Assembly: GCF_001931485.1 (NCBI RefSeq)
Contig: NZ_MSDV01000023.1
Location: forward strand, 1-64,000
Direction: 5' to 3'
DNA length: 64,000 bases
Source: Burkholderia sp. SRS-W-2-2016
GTDB taxonomy: Bacteria; Pseudomonadota; Gammaproteobacteria; Burkholderiales; Burkholderiaceae
A program made the translations under genes and the position numbers. Within the stretch, counting starts at the first letter, position 1. Each line of letters starts with the position of its first letter. Shown in pieces: positions 46,936-56,029 of the stretch. The notes beneath the pieces were generated by a model. That model saw nothing but the letters and a program-made list of their open reading frames with translations. It had not been told where the DNA came from and did no database searches.

Positions 46936-47388
46936 TCAGGCCGCCGCCGATACCGGCGGCGCGAACACCACGTCGTATTCGAGCGCGACGCGCATCACTT
47001 CGGCCGGGCTCGACATGTTGTGAATCCGTCGATACAGCTCCAGCAGCTTGCCCGCCGGCGCGGCCCAGAACAGCGCGGTGACCGGTTTGCCGGTGTTGTT
47101 GAAAAACGCATGCTCGATGCCGCGCGGCATCCGCACGAGGTCGCCGGTCGACGCGGTGGTCTGCTTGCCGCCCAGCAGCAGATCGATCTGGCCGTCGAGC
47201 ACGTAGATGTACTCGTCCTGATGCGGATGCGTGTGCGGCGGCACGAAGGTCTCCTCCGGAAAGGTCGCGTGCCACGCGATGCTGTCTTCGCTGACCTGCT
47301 TGGGCACGTACACCTGGCCGAGGATATTCCACGACACCCCGTCGAGGCCGGCCTGTTTGCGGGTGATGGCGGGCGTTTCAATTGTCAT
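46936..47388 (-). CDS. Cupin domain-containing protein
   Basis: A 150-residue single-domain cupin. Motif 1 (PPHTHPHQDEYIYVLDG) and motif 2 (PRGIEHAFFNN) carry the usual His/Glu metal ligands (HxH, E and H). The product may be a dioxygenase or isomerase, or a binding protein. Its start overlaps the end of the sulfatase gene by 11 bp, so the two are co-translated. The C terminus ends in PPVSAAA, probably disordered. Confidence 0.87.
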   Translation of the reverse strand: MTIETPAITRKQAGLDGVSWNILGQVYVPKQVSEDSIAWHATFPEETFVPPHTHPHQDEYIYVLDGQIDLLLGGKQTTASTGDLVRMPRGIEHAFFNNTGKPVTALFWAAPAGKLLELYRRIHNMSSPAEVMRVALEYDVVFAPPVSAAA

Positions 47389-49087
47389 GTTCGACTCCGG
47401 AAGGATGGCTGAGCCGGTCGAGCGTCGCTTTGACCAGCGGGTTGGATGACGCGAAGCGGGGTTTGAAACTCTGGCGCGCCGCGGCGAGATCGTCTTCGTC
47501 CCAGTAGCCGATCAGGATCCCGCCTTCGGAAATGCGCGGCTGGACTTCGATCGACTCGATGGTGGCGTCGGCGATCGTCACGCGCTGGCGCGGTTGGCGC
47601 GCCCAGCTAAAGAGCGCCGCGTGCAGTCGCGCGCGGGCCGCCGCGTGTTCGGGCGCGTCGCTGGCGCCGAGATCGTTGAATTCGTGCGGGTCGCTCGCGA
47701 GATCGAACAGCATCGGCCGGAAGTCTTCGAACAGCACGTATTTCCAGCGGCCGTCGAAGATCATCCGCATCCATGCGTTGCGCGGCTTGGTGGCGAGCGC
47801 GATGCGCGAGTCCTGGAACGCGAAGTCGTATTCGCAGATCACGTGCTCGCGCCAGTCGGCCGGGCGCTCGCCGAACAGCAGCGGCCGCAGCGACCGGCCG
47901 TCGATGATGTGCGGCACCGGCTGGCCGCCGTACACGTCGAGGAAGGTCGGCGCGAGATCGACCGCTTCGACCAGTGCGTCGCAACGCGTGCCGCGCGTGA
48001 CGTCGGCGCGCTCGTCCGGGTCGTAGACGATCAGCGGCGCGCGGATCACCGGCTCGTGAAACAGGTCTTTTTCGCCCATCCAGTGATCGCCGAGGTAGTC
48101 GCCGTGATCGCTGGTGAAGACGATCATCGTCGAATCCATCAGCCCGCGTTCCTCGAGGAAGTCGAACAGGATCCCTAACTGGTCGTCGATCTGTTTGATC
48201 AGACCCATGTAGCCGGGCATCACCGCGTCGCGCACGCCGTCCTGCGAGAACGTGCGCGACACGCGATGCTCCATCATCGCCGCGTAGACCGGATGCGGGT
48301 CGGTCCGCTCGTCGTCCGAGCGCACGACCGGCAGCGCGTCTTCCGGGCCGTACATACTTGCATACGGCTCGGGCACGATGTACGGCCAGTGCGGTTTGAT
48401 GTACGACAGATGCAGGCACCACGGCTGCTCGCCCGCGTCGCGAATGAAGTCCATCGCGCGGCGCGTGATGTACGGCGTTTCGGAGTGCTCGTCGGGCACG
48501 CGCGCCGGCCGGTTCGAATATTTGAGGAACCAGCCAGAACGGATCGAACCGTCTTCGTCGACGGTCGAATTGGCCCAGCTTTCCCACGGGTTATCACCGC
48601 CGAAACCCTGCTCGCGCAGGTAGTCGCTATACGCGGGATCGGGATCGTGGCCGGAAAAAGGATGGATGCCGTCGTCGCGTTCGTACGGATCGAAGCCGCA
48701 TTCGGCGATCCGCACGCCGATCTGCGAAGCCGGGTCGATGCCGAGCCGCGACATGCCGGCGAGATCGGCGCGCATATGAGTCTTGCCGACCAGCACCGAG
48801 CGCACGCCGAGCGGGCGCAGATGATCGCCGATCGTCATTTCGCCGACTTTGAGCGGCACGAAATTCCAGCTCGCGCCGTGCGCGTGCACGTAGCGGCCGG
48901 TGTAGTAGCTCATCCGCGACGGACCGCACACCGGCGACTGCACATACGCGCGATCGAAAATCACGCCGCGCGCGGCGAGGCGATCGAGATTCGGCGTGTG
49001 CAGCGTCGGATGGCCGAAGCAGGACAGATGATCCGCCCGCAATTGATCGCACATGATGAAGAGGACATTCCTCACGCGTTTCCGCAC
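47378..49087 (-). CDS. Sulfatase-like hydrolase (sulfatase/phosphonate monoester hydrolase family)
   Basis: A 569-residue alkaline-phosphatase-superfamily enzyme. The start MRKRVRNVLFIMCDQLRADHL includes the metal-binding Asp. CGPSR at 54-58 is the CxPxR motif whose Cys54 becomes formylglycine. FTSDHGDYLGDH and the C-terminal EYDFAFQDSR and RWKYVLF segments match phosphonate monoester hydrolases and sulfatases of Burkholderia. It has no signal peptide, which fits the cytoplasmic PMH-like subgroup. It heads the operon with cupin, MFS and arylformamidase-like genes, divergent from a LysR gene. Substrate (sulfate, phosphonate or phosphodiester) is not determined by sequence alone. Confidence 0.88.
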   Translation of the reverse strand: MRKRVRNVLFIMCDQLRADHLSCFGHPTLHTPNLDRLAARGVIFDRAYVQSPVCGPSRMSYYTGRYVHAHGASWNFVPLKVGEMTIGDHLRPLGVRSVLVGKTHMRADLAGMSRLGIDPASQIGVRIAECGFDPYERDDGIHPFSGHDPDPAYSDYLREQGFGGDNPWESWANSTVDEDGSIRSGWFLKYSNRPARVPDEHSETPYITRRAMDFIRDAGEQPWCLHLSYIKPHWPYIVPEPYASMYGPEDALPVVRSDDERTDPHPVYAAMMEHRVSRTFSQDGVRDAVMPGYMGLIKQIDDQLGILFDFLEERGLMDSTMIVFTSDHGDYLGDHWMGEKDLFHEPVIRAPLIVYDPDERADVTRGTRCDALVEAVDLAPTFLDVYGGQPVPHIIDGRSLRPLLFGERPADWREHVICEYDFAFQDSRIALATKPRNAWMRMIFDGRWKYVLFEDFRPMLFDLASDPHEFNDLGASDAPEHAAARARLHAALFSWARQPRQRVTIADATIESIEVQPRISEGGILIGYWDEDDLAAARQSFKPRFASSNPLVKATLDRLSHPSGVEHDN

Positions 49088-49224
49088 TTGACGCTCCCGG
49101 GGTGAGGGTATTGGGGAAAGCGCCGCGCGGGTCTGCTACTACGTATGAAGAAAAGGGCGCGGCGTGGTGGTGAACCCATCGTAGCGGCGGCCGCGAGAAA
49201 AATCGCTTCACATTAAATCAACTC

Positions 49225-49241
49225 GATTACCATGGGTTATC
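49225..49241. promoter_or_regulatory. Palindrome between sulfatase and LysR genes
   Basis: GATnACCnnnGGTnATC is a 17-bp imperfect palindrome with six matching pairs, centred in the 174-bp divergent region. It resembles a LysR-type T-N11-A box and is a likely binding site for the regulator next to it. It overlaps the ATG at 49232, which argues against that codon being the start. Confidence 0.5.
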
Positions 49242-49261
49242 ACCCCCTCGGAGATACCCTG

Positions 49262-50173
49262 GTGCGTCTGCAACACCTTCATTTACTGCTCGCGATTGCG
49301 CAGACCGGCAGCCTGCGCGCGTCGGCGGACCTGCTCAACGTCACGCAGCCGGCGCTGACCAAGGCGCTGCGTCAGCTCGAAGAAGAGTTCGGCGCGGCGC
49401 TGGTGCTGCGCTCACCGAAGGGCGTGCGGCTGACGGCGCCGGGGGAAATGCTGGCCGCGCGCGCAAGCACCGCGCTGCGCGAGATCGAACGCGCGCGCGA
49501 GGAAGTGGACTGGCATTTGCGGCACGCGCACGCGCAGGTGACGATCGGCGTGTCGCCGGTCGCGGCGATTCTGCTCGCGCCCGGCGCGCTCGCGCGTTTC
49601 AGCGTGCGCTGGCCGCAAGTGGGACTGCGGGTGCGCGACACGCTCTATCCGCGCGCGCTCGAACAGGTGCGCGCCGGCGAACTGGATATCGCGCTCGGGC
49701 CGTTGCCGATGGAGGGGTTCGGGCGCGATCTGCTGGTGCACCCGCTATTCGATAGCCGCATCATCATCGCCGCGCGGCGCAGTCATCCGCTTGCGCACGT
49801 GACGTCGCTGGCGGCGCTCGCCGACGCCGACTGGGTATTGAGCGGCCCCGCCGGCGGTCCCGGCGATCCGCGCAATCTGCGCTACGAGACGGAGTTCGCG
49901 GGCACGCCGAAGGTGCGGCTCGAATGCGAGTCGTTCGCGACGCTGCTCGCGCTGATGCCGCGCATGGACGTGGTCGGCATCATGCCGAAGGGCTTCTTCG
50001 ATCGGCACGGGCCGGCGATGGATCTGATCGAGCTGCCGATCGCCGACGCGTTGCCGAGCACGACGATCCACGCGCTGTATCGCGCGGATGCGCCGCTGAC
50101 GGTGCCGGCTCAGCGGCTGCTGGATGCGTTCGTGGCCGAGGCCGCGGAGCAGCAGGGTGTCGCGTCGCCGTGA
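49262..50173 (+). CDS. LysR family transcriptional regulator
   Basis: A 303-residue LTTR. The winged helix (about 1-65; QTGSLRASADLLNVTQPALTKALRQLE) and the substrate-binding domain (about 88-295) are complete. The GTG at 49262 is chosen because GGAGAT lies 7-8 nt before it and the palindrome is then upstream; the ATG at 49232 would add ten residues. It is divergent from the sulfatase operon and probably regulates it. Its 3' end overlaps the converging 3-hydroxyacyl-CoA dehydrogenase gene by 64 bp. Confidence 0.87.
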   Translation: MRLQHLHLLLAIAQTGSLRASADLLNVTQPALTKALRQLEEEFGAALVLRSPKGVRLTAPGEMLAARASTALREIERAREEVDWHLRHAHAQVTIGVSPVAAILLAPGALARFSVRWPQVGLRVRDTLYPRALEQVRAGELDIALGPLPMEGFGRDLLVHPLFDSRIIIAARRSHPLAHVTSLAALADADWVLSGPAGGPGDPRNLRYETEFAGTPKVRLECESFATLLALMPRMDVVGIMPKGFFDRHGPAMDLIELPIADALPSTTIHALYRADAPLTVPAQRLLDAFVAEAAEQQGVASP

Positions 50174-51171
50174 GCCAGCGCCGACTGATAGCGCGGCGCG
50201 AGTTCGAGATGATCGAGCAGGCCGCCGAATTCGCCGAGCCGGCGCTTCACGTAAGCCGGCACATCGACCCCCGCGTAATCGTAGAAGCCCTCGCCGGTGC
50301 GGATTCCATCGCGGCCCTGTTCCATGTTTTGCGACACGATCGCCGCGGGTTCGAAGCGCGGTCCGATCTCGCCGGCCAGATAGCGCGACGCGTAAAAGAG
50401 AATGTCGCAACCGCCCCAATCGATGAATTCGAGCAGGCCTAGCACCGAGAAGCGCAAGCCGAAGCCGGTGCGCACCGCCGTGTCGATATCCTCGGCGCTG
50501 GCCACGCCTTCCTCGACCATCCGCGCGGCTTCGTTCATCACCAGCGCCTGCAGACGCGGCACGATATAACCGGCCGCCGGCGCGCACTCCACGGGCGCCT
50601 TGCCCGCGCGCCGCAACAGTTCCTTGAGTCGCGCGACCACGGCGGGGTCGGTGATCTCGCTGCGGCTGATCTCGACCAGCGGCATCAGATGCGCGGGATT
50701 GAGCCAGTGCGCGTTGATGAAGCGCTGCGGCTGCGTGACGAGTTCATGCAGATCGGTGACGAGAAACGTCGACGTGGTCGACGCGATCGTCGCCGTGCTA
50801 CCGACCCGCGCGCACAGCCATGCGAACGCTTCACGCTTGGCGTCCATCACTTCGGGCACCGCTTCGAACACGACCTCGCAGTTCACGAGACCCGCTTCGG
50901 CGCCGGCACGATCGACCACCTCGACACGCGCGAGCGTGTCGGCGGCCTGCGCCGCGTCGAGCCGTCCGAATTCGACCAGCGAGCGCAATTGCCGCTCGAT
51001 CTCGCCGAGCGCGTTCTTCGCGAACGCCGCGCGCGCGGCGTCGTCGCGTGGCTTGAAATCGATCAGCGTGACCCGCAGGCCGGCGAACGCAAACGCGAGC
51101 GCGATCCCCTGGCCCATGCGACCCGCGCCGAGCACATGCACATGGTTGGGCTGAACGGCGCGCGTCGTCAT
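50110..51171 (-). CDS. 3-hydroxyacyl-CoA dehydrogenase family protein (carnitine/lambda-crystallin type)
   Basis: A 353-residue NAD-dependent dehydrogenase. GAGRMGQGIA near residues 15-24 is the Rossmann motif, followed by the catalytic His in NAHWLNPAHLMPLVE and the 3HCDH C-terminal domain (GYIVPRLQALVMNEA). HWLNP in place of the HFFNP of beta-oxidation enzymes points to carnitine or 3-hydroxy-acid dehydrogenase-like use rather than acyl-CoA. The ATG at 51171 overlaps the stop of the preceding gene (ATGA). The C-terminal tail after residue 335 runs antisense into the lysR end. Confidence 0.87.
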   Translation of the reverse strand: MTTRAVQPNHVHVLGAGRMGQGIALAFAFAGLRVTLIDFKPRDDAARAAFAKNALGEIERQLRSLVEFGRLDAAQAADTLARVEVVDRAGAEAGLVNCEVVFEAVPEVMDAKREAFAWLCARVGSTATIASTTSTFLVTDLHELVTQPQRFINAHWLNPAHLMPLVEISRSEITDPAVVARLKELLRRAGKAPVECAPAAGYIVPRLQALVMNEAARMVEEGVASAEDIDTAVRTGFGLRFSVLGLLEFIDWGGCDILFYASRYLAGEIGPRFEPAAIVSQNMEQGRDGIRTGEGFYDYAGVDVPAYVKRRLGEFGGLLDHLELAPRYQSALAHGDATPCCSAASATNASSSR

Positions 51172-52271
51172 GCGAGCCCCCGCTTCAGCAGCTCGCGCAT
51201 CGCATCGCGCGACAACGACGCGAGCCCGAGGTTTTCGAGCGTGCGCCCCTCGCGATACAGATCGCGCTCCGCGACCGCGCTCGCGATACTCAGGAGTCCT
51301 TGCGCGACCGGCGTCGGCACGCCGGCCCAGCGGCCGACCGACACGATCAGCGACAGACCCAGCCGGGTGTCTTCGAGCATGTAGCGATGCGCCTTCAGGT
51401 CGATCTTCTCGCGCCAGTCGCCGCTGTCGGTCAGCTTGCCGTGCGCGCCGCGGCCGTACATCCATTCGTCGCCGTCGCTCGCGTAGTGATCGGCGAGTGG
51501 AAAATGCGGCGCCGCGTAGCCGAGCGCTTCGCGCACCGCGATGCGTTCGGCGTCGAGCGCATTGGTCACGCGGCGGATCGATGCCTGGGTGCCTTCGTTG
51601 TGGATGTCCCACGCTTCGAAATGTTCGAGCGGTCCCGCGTTCATCATGATCAGCGGCGGATGGATCACCGGACCGGCATTCATCAGCGCGCCGCTCAGTG
51701 CGTCTTCGATCGGCTCGACGCTCGGGTAGCCTTCCTTCAGGACCGGAAACGCCCACTCGGCCGCCGCTGCCGGCAAGACGCCGGTCGGCAAACGGGTCGC
51801 GTACGCGCTGATCACCACCTGGTTGTCGCCGTGACGGCGCACCAGATACGGCAGCGTGCCGGTTTCCGCGAACGCGACGTTCGCGCGATTGCCCGCGTCG
51901 GCCAGCGCTTTCGCGAACACATAGCTGCCGAACGTGCCCGGCGGCAGATACACGACCTGGCCATCGGCGAGCAGCGGCGCGAGCTGTTGCGCGAGCGCTT
52001 CGTGCGTGGTGGACGGCAGCGGAATCACGATCAGGCGCGCGTCGCGTACCGCGCTGCCGAGGTCGTCGGCGAGATGGATCGCGCCGCGCGCATCGCCGAC
52101 CGGCACGCGCCGCGTGCCGCGCCAGTCCTTCACGTTCAGCTCGCCGAGTTCGCGCAGCCGCGCGGATGCGTCCGTATCGCGCCGCCACCACGTGACGTCA
52201 TGACCCTTTTCCAGCATGTCGATGGCCGCCGCGAAACAGCCGTGTCCGCCGCCCAGTACGCTTACCTTCAT
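51168..52271 (-). CDS. NAD/NADP octopine/nopaline dehydrogenase family protein
   Basis: A 367-residue oxidoreductase. The N-terminal GGGHGCFAAA motif is the NAD(P) Rossmann loop, and the C-terminal Octopine_DH domain has PVIHPPLIMMNAGPLEH and the conserved His in NEGTQAS/DWREKIDLKAHRY region. The family reduces or oxidises N-substituted amino acids (opines). It heads an operon with the 3-hydroxyacyl-CoA dehydrogenase-like gene (4-bp overlap). It is divergent from araC (240 bp). The pair may take an opine-like or amino acid-derived compound apart. Confidence 0.86.
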   Translation of the reverse strand: MKVSVLGGGHGCFAAAIDMLEKGHDVTWWRRDTDASARLRELGELNVKDWRGTRRVPVGDARGAIHLADDLGSAVRDARLIVIPLPSTTHEALAQQLAPLLADGQVVYLPPGTFGSYVFAKALADAGNRANVAFAETGTLPYLVRRHGDNQVVISAYATRLPTGVLPAAAAEWAFPVLKEGYPSVEPIEDALSGALMNAGPVIHPPLIMMNAGPLEHFEAWDIHNEGTQASIRRVTNALDAERIAVREALGYAAPHFPLADHYASDGDEWMYGRGAHGKLTDSGDWREKIDLKAHRYMLEDTRLGLSLIVSVGRWAGVPTPVAQGLLSIASAVAERDLYREGRTLENLGLASLSRDAMRELLKRGLA

Positions 52272-52511
52272 CGTTCGCTCCTTATCCAGTGGTAGCGTCG
52301 AGATTAAGCGGGCGGCGCGGCGCGCGCACTTCAACACGCGCAAACGTTGTTCAACAGCGGCAACGCAATCGCGGGGGCCGCAAGCGGCGCGATCCGCGAG
52401 TGCCGCCCGGGCGAACCGCGCTATGCGGGTCAATCCGTTCTTGCGCGGACATTTTGGTCAACCGATGATATGCGTGAGGCATTTCGCCGTTTTTCTTCTG
52501 GCCATTGAACG

Positions 52512-53510
52512 ATGGAAATTTCGATTCCGCGCAAACACAGCAACCGGCTCGGCGCGACCCGCGCGCGCGAGGACGTCCAACGCGAAGTCGCGAAGCTGCT
52601 TTGCGAGCACCGGATGGAAGTGGCGGGCCACGAGCCGCTGCATGCCGAGCTGTATGGGGTGCCGCTGCATCGCGCAAGTCTGCTGGAGCTGTGCTACGGC
52701 CGCGCGACCCGGATCGATGCCGGCGAACTCGACGATCACTTCCTGTTTCGCAGCACGCTCGCCGGTCATTGCGAGCTGCAATCGGGCAACCAGCGCGTGT
52801 CGCTGTCGGCGGGCAGCCTGAGCGTGTCGTCGCCGTCGCGCGCGAGCCGCATCAGCACGGACACCGACTGCCGCAGCCTGCTGCTGCGGGTCGATCGCGC
52901 CGCGCTCGAACTGCGCCTCGCCGACATGCTGCAAAGCTCGCTGCGCCAGCCGCTCGTGTTCGATCTCGAAGTGGGCCGCGCGCACAGCGGCGCCGCCGCG
53001 TTTCATTCGACGCTGCGCTATCTGTGCAACCTGTGCGAGCAGATCGACGCGAGCGCGCGCGACAGCCTGCTCGGCCCCGAACTCACGCAGTGGCTCGCTA
53101 CGCTGTTGCTGCTGCAATTGCCGCATTCGTACAGCGACGCGCTCGCGCGCGGCGCGAAGCCGCCGCTGCCCGCGCACGTCAAACGCGCGCGCGACTATAT
53201 CGACGCGCATCTCGGCGAGCCGCTGTCGGTCGCGACGCTCGCGCAGTCGGTGGGCGTATCGCCGCGCACGCTGCAAAACGGCTTCAGCCAGTTTCTCGAC
53301 GTGTCGCCGGCCGAGTACATCCGCGAGCGGCGGATCGAAGCCGTGCACCGGGTGTTGCAACAGAACCCGCAGCGCAGCGTCACCGACGTGCTGCTCGAAC
53401 ATGGCGTGCACAGCTTCGGCCACTTCGCGAAAGCGTATGCGCGCCGTTACGGCCAGCCTCCTTCGGCGACCGCGAAGCGCGGCGCGTCGTCGTCGCGAGC
53501 GTCGTCATGA
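52512..53510 (+). CDS. AraC family transcriptional regulator
   Basis: A 332-residue regulator with an N-terminal AraC_binding_2-type domain (about 25-210) and C-terminal double HTH (about 225-325; LSVATLAQSVGVSPRTLQNGF; SVTDVLLEHGVHSFGHFAKAYARRYG). It is divergent from the octopine-dehydrogenase operon and probably activates it. Its stop overlaps the start of a LysR gene (ATGA), so the two regulators are translated together, an uncommon arrangement. Confidence 0.88.
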   Translation: MEISIPRKHSNRLGATRAREDVQREVAKLLCEHRMEVAGHEPLHAELYGVPLHRASLLELCYGRATRIDAGELDDHFLFRSTLAGHCELQSGNQRVSLSAGSLSVSSPSRASRISTDTDCRSLLLRVDRAALELRLADMLQSSLRQPLVFDLEVGRAHSGAAAFHSTLRYLCNLCEQIDASARDSLLGPELTQWLATLLLLQLPHSYSDALARGAKPPLPAHVKRARDYIDAHLGEPLSVATLAQSVGVSPRTLQNGFSQFLDVSPAEYIRERRIEAVHRVLQQNPQRSVTDVLLEHGVHSFGHFAKAYARRYGQPPSATAKRGASSSRASS

Positions 53511-54532
53511 GCAATGCCGGCGACTCGCTGCCGCGCCCGGGCGACGAACCCGACGGCGCGTTACGCGTACAGGACCTCGACCTGAACCTGCTGAAGACCT
53601 TCAACGCGGTGTACGCGGAGAAGCACGTGGGGCGCGCGGCGCTGCGCCTGGGCATCACGCAGCCGTCGGTCAGTCATGCGCTCGGCCGGCTGCGGCTGCT
53701 GTTTCGCGACGCGCTGTTCGTGCGTACCGGCGGCGGGGTCGAACCGACGCCGCGCGCGCAGCGGCTGGCGGCGTCGATCGAGCGCTCGCTGTCGATTTTG
53801 CAGGCGGTGCTCGACGAAGGCGCGCAGTTTTTCCCGGCCAGCTCGCGGCGCACGTTCCGCCTGTATATGAGCGATTTTGCGGAGAGCGCGTTTTTACCGA
53901 CGCTGCTGCGCGAACTCGACGAGCGCGCGCCCGGCGTCGTGATCGAAACGCTGCAGATCGACGACAGCCAGTTCAACGGCGCGATCGAATCGGGCCGGAT
54001 CGACTTCGCGCTCGGCAATTTTCCGCAGGCGTTCAGCCACTTTCATAGCTGCGAACTGCTGCGGGAGCGCTACGTGCTGATGATGCCGCGCCGCGTCGCC
54101 GAGCGTTACGAGCTGACCGACCGGTTCGTGCTCGACGCGACGGTGCCGCCCGCGTTGCAGTTCATCTCGGTCAGCTCGCATCCGCAGGCGAGCGCGCTGC
54201 TCGACGAACACGGGCTGACGTCGCGGGTGCGGGTCGCGGTGCCGAACTTCATGGTGGTGCCGGCGATTCTTTATCGCTGCGATTACGCGCTGATCCTGCC
54301 GCGCACGGTTGCGCGCGCGTTCGCGCCGCTCGGCGAAATGGCCGCGTTCGAGATCGCCAATGCATCGACATGGCCGGTCAGCGCGTACTGGCATCGGCGC
54401 TTCGACGCGGACCCGGGGCACCGCTGGCTGCGCGCGCTGCTGATGGAGCTGTTCCGGATCGGCGCACGCGAGCCGTACGACAGTTGGCTCGCGATTCCGC
54501 CTAATTTGCGGCCGCCGGCGTCGAAGGCTTAA
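53507..54532 (+). CDS. LysR family transcriptional regulator
   Basis: A 341-residue LTTR with a 20-residue polar N-terminal extension before VQDLDLNLLKTFNAVYAEKHVGRAALRLGITQPSVSHALGRL, the NodD/NahR-type HTH. The effector domain runs from about 115 to 310 (FRLYMSDFAESAFLPTLLREL). The ATG at 53507 overlaps the araC stop by 4 bp. With araC it may control the octopine-dehydrogenase operon, the porin convergent at 54542 or both. Confidence 0.87.
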   Translation: MSNAGDSLPRPGDEPDGALRVQDLDLNLLKTFNAVYAEKHVGRAALRLGITQPSVSHALGRLRLLFRDALFVRTGGGVEPTPRAQRLAASIERSLSILQAVLDEGAQFFPASSRRTFRLYMSDFAESAFLPTLLRELDERAPGVVIETLQIDDSQFNGAIESGRIDFALGNFPQAFSHFHSCELLRERYVLMMPRRVAERYELTDRFVLDATVPPALQFISVSSHPQASALLDEHGLTSRVRVAVPNFMVVPAILYRCDYALILPRTVARAFAPLGEMAAFEIANASTWPVSAYWHRRFDADPGHRWLRALLMELFRIGAREPYDSWLAIPPNLRPPASKA

Positions 54533-54541
54533 CCCGCGGCT

Positions 54542-55639
54542 TTAAAACGACGTCAGCACGCCGGCCACTATCGAGCTGGCAGTGGCCCCCGGCTTGCCCA
54601 CGGCCACACCGCCACCGCCCGCGCCATTGATCGTGAATGCCGCGTGCTCGCCGTTATGAACCATCGCCGCGCCGGTATAAAGAACGGTGCGCTTCGACAA
54701 CGGATAGTCGAGCCGCAGTCCGTACGAATCGGCATTGCCTTCGCTGTCGGCGATCTTGTGATAGTGGCCGTAGCTCACGAGCAGCGACGCGTGCCCGATC
54801 GGCACTGTCGCATTCACTTCGAAGAAGTCGTTGTGCGGGTTCGAGAACGCGCTGGTCACCGCGGTCGTCACGTCCGGGCCGCCGCGATGGCGCAGATAGA
54901 CGAACGCCGGCTTCACGAAGCCGAAGTCGTACGAGATCGCGCCGAGCACGTAGTTGCCGGTGCCGGTTGGACTCGTCGGCGACAACGCGGCCGCCGACGC
55001 GGTGCTGAACTTCTGCTGCATGTAATCGATATCGATCGACAGCGGCCCGTTCCCGTAGTTGATGCCCGCGCCATAGCTGTCGCCGAGCGTCGACGGCACA
55101 TTGGTCGCACCATTCGCGCCGCGCGACGCGGTCGCGCGCAGCAGAAAGCCGGCGAGCCGCGGCGACGTATAGCGCAGCGTATTGCTGGTGCGCAGAAAAG
55201 TCGGTAGCACGAAGTTGTTCGCCGCATTGCCCCACGCGAGACCGGCGCCATAGCCGGGCAGGCTGTAGGTGACCAGGGAAGTGTGGAGCACCGTATAGGT
55301 CTCGCCGGCCTGCAAGCCGCCGAACGGCCCGGTCAGTCCGACCCATGCCTCGCGGCCGAATAGCGCGCCGTTGCCGCTAATTGCGCCATTCGCCGAATTG
55401 AAGCCGTTTTCGAGCTTGAAGATCGTCGCATAGCCGCCGCCCAGATCCTCGATGCCTTTCAAGCCCCATTGATTCGCGAACAGATTGCCGCCGCCGATGC
55501 GCGCAACGTGATTGGGCCCGAAGTTCACGAATTCGATCGACGTATCGATCCGGCCATAAAGCGTGAGGCTCGATTGCGCGAGCGCCGGCATGGCCGCGGC
55601 CATGCCCACCAGCGAAATACACCACTTCCAGTTGGTCAT
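54542..55639 (-). CDS. Gram-negative general porin
   Basis: A 365-residue outer-membrane trimeric porin of the Burkholderia/Neisseria type (porin_4 group). Signal MTNWKWCISLVGMAAAMPALA is cut before QSSLTLYGRIDTSIEF, the family start, and the C terminus ends in Phe (VLTSF), needed for BAM insertion. Beta strands and the PLSKRTVLYTGAAMVHN segment are typical. The ATG at 55639 is set by the signal; an upstream extension is not used. It may admit the substrate of the neighbouring MFS and dehydrogenase genes. Convergent with lysR (9 bp gap). Confidence 0.9.
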   Translation of the reverse strand: MTNWKWCISLVGMAAAMPALAQSSLTLYGRIDTSIEFVNFGPNHVARIGGGNLFANQWGLKGIEDLGGGYATIFKLENGFNSANGAISGNGALFGREAWVGLTGPFGGLQAGETYTVLHTSLVTYSLPGYGAGLAWGNAANNFVLPTFLRTSNTLRYTSPRLAGFLLRATASRGANGATNVPSTLGDSYGAGINYGNGPLSIDIDYMQQKFSTASAAALSPTSPTGTGNYVLGAISYDFGFVKPAFVYLRHRGGPDVTTAVTSAFSNPHNDFFEVNATVPIGHASLLVSYGHYHKIADSEGNADSYGLRLDYPLSKRTVLYTGAAMVHNGEHAAFTINGAGGGGVAVGKPGATASSIVAGVLTSF

Positions 55640-56029
55640 TCTGTCGTCCCGGCGAGAATCGTTGATCGTCGCCTCGCACACAAAAAGCCGCGAAGCGCGT
55701 GTTTTTGTCGAACAGCCGGCAAAGCCCGCGTGGTGCATGAGGGTTTGCCAGATAAAACCGGGGCGAGTCTAGAAACGCCAATATCGGCCGTCGATCAAAG
55801 CGGGCGCATATCACTTATAGATGCGATTGATACGCGTGATCGCGACATGCATATAAGCCGTGAAAGCCCGTGTAGCCGTGGCTTGCCGCGCGGGCGCCTG
55901 GTAAAACCTTTAGCCGGCTCGGTAATTGCCCCTGTATGAACAAGGGCACAGCCACCTTTGTTGCGGAAATTTGTTTGCGTACGCTGGTTCGCAGTCACAA
56001 CAAAAGATCGATACACCGGAGAACCTGCG
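55640..56029. other. 390-bp divergent regulatory region, porin and MFS genes
   Basis: It contains the leaders of both divergent genes. I see no RNA gene and no sure promoter hexamers; short AT-rich patches such as CATATAAGCC (55851-55860) are candidates. A GGAG site at 56018-56021 serves the MFS start. Confidence 0.4.

Noticed and set aside
50110..52191. One 693-residue protein running through two dehydrogenase genes
   Set aside because: The first half is the wrong frame of the octopine-dehydrogenase gene; the proper ATG for the second gene is at 51171 with an ATGA overlap.
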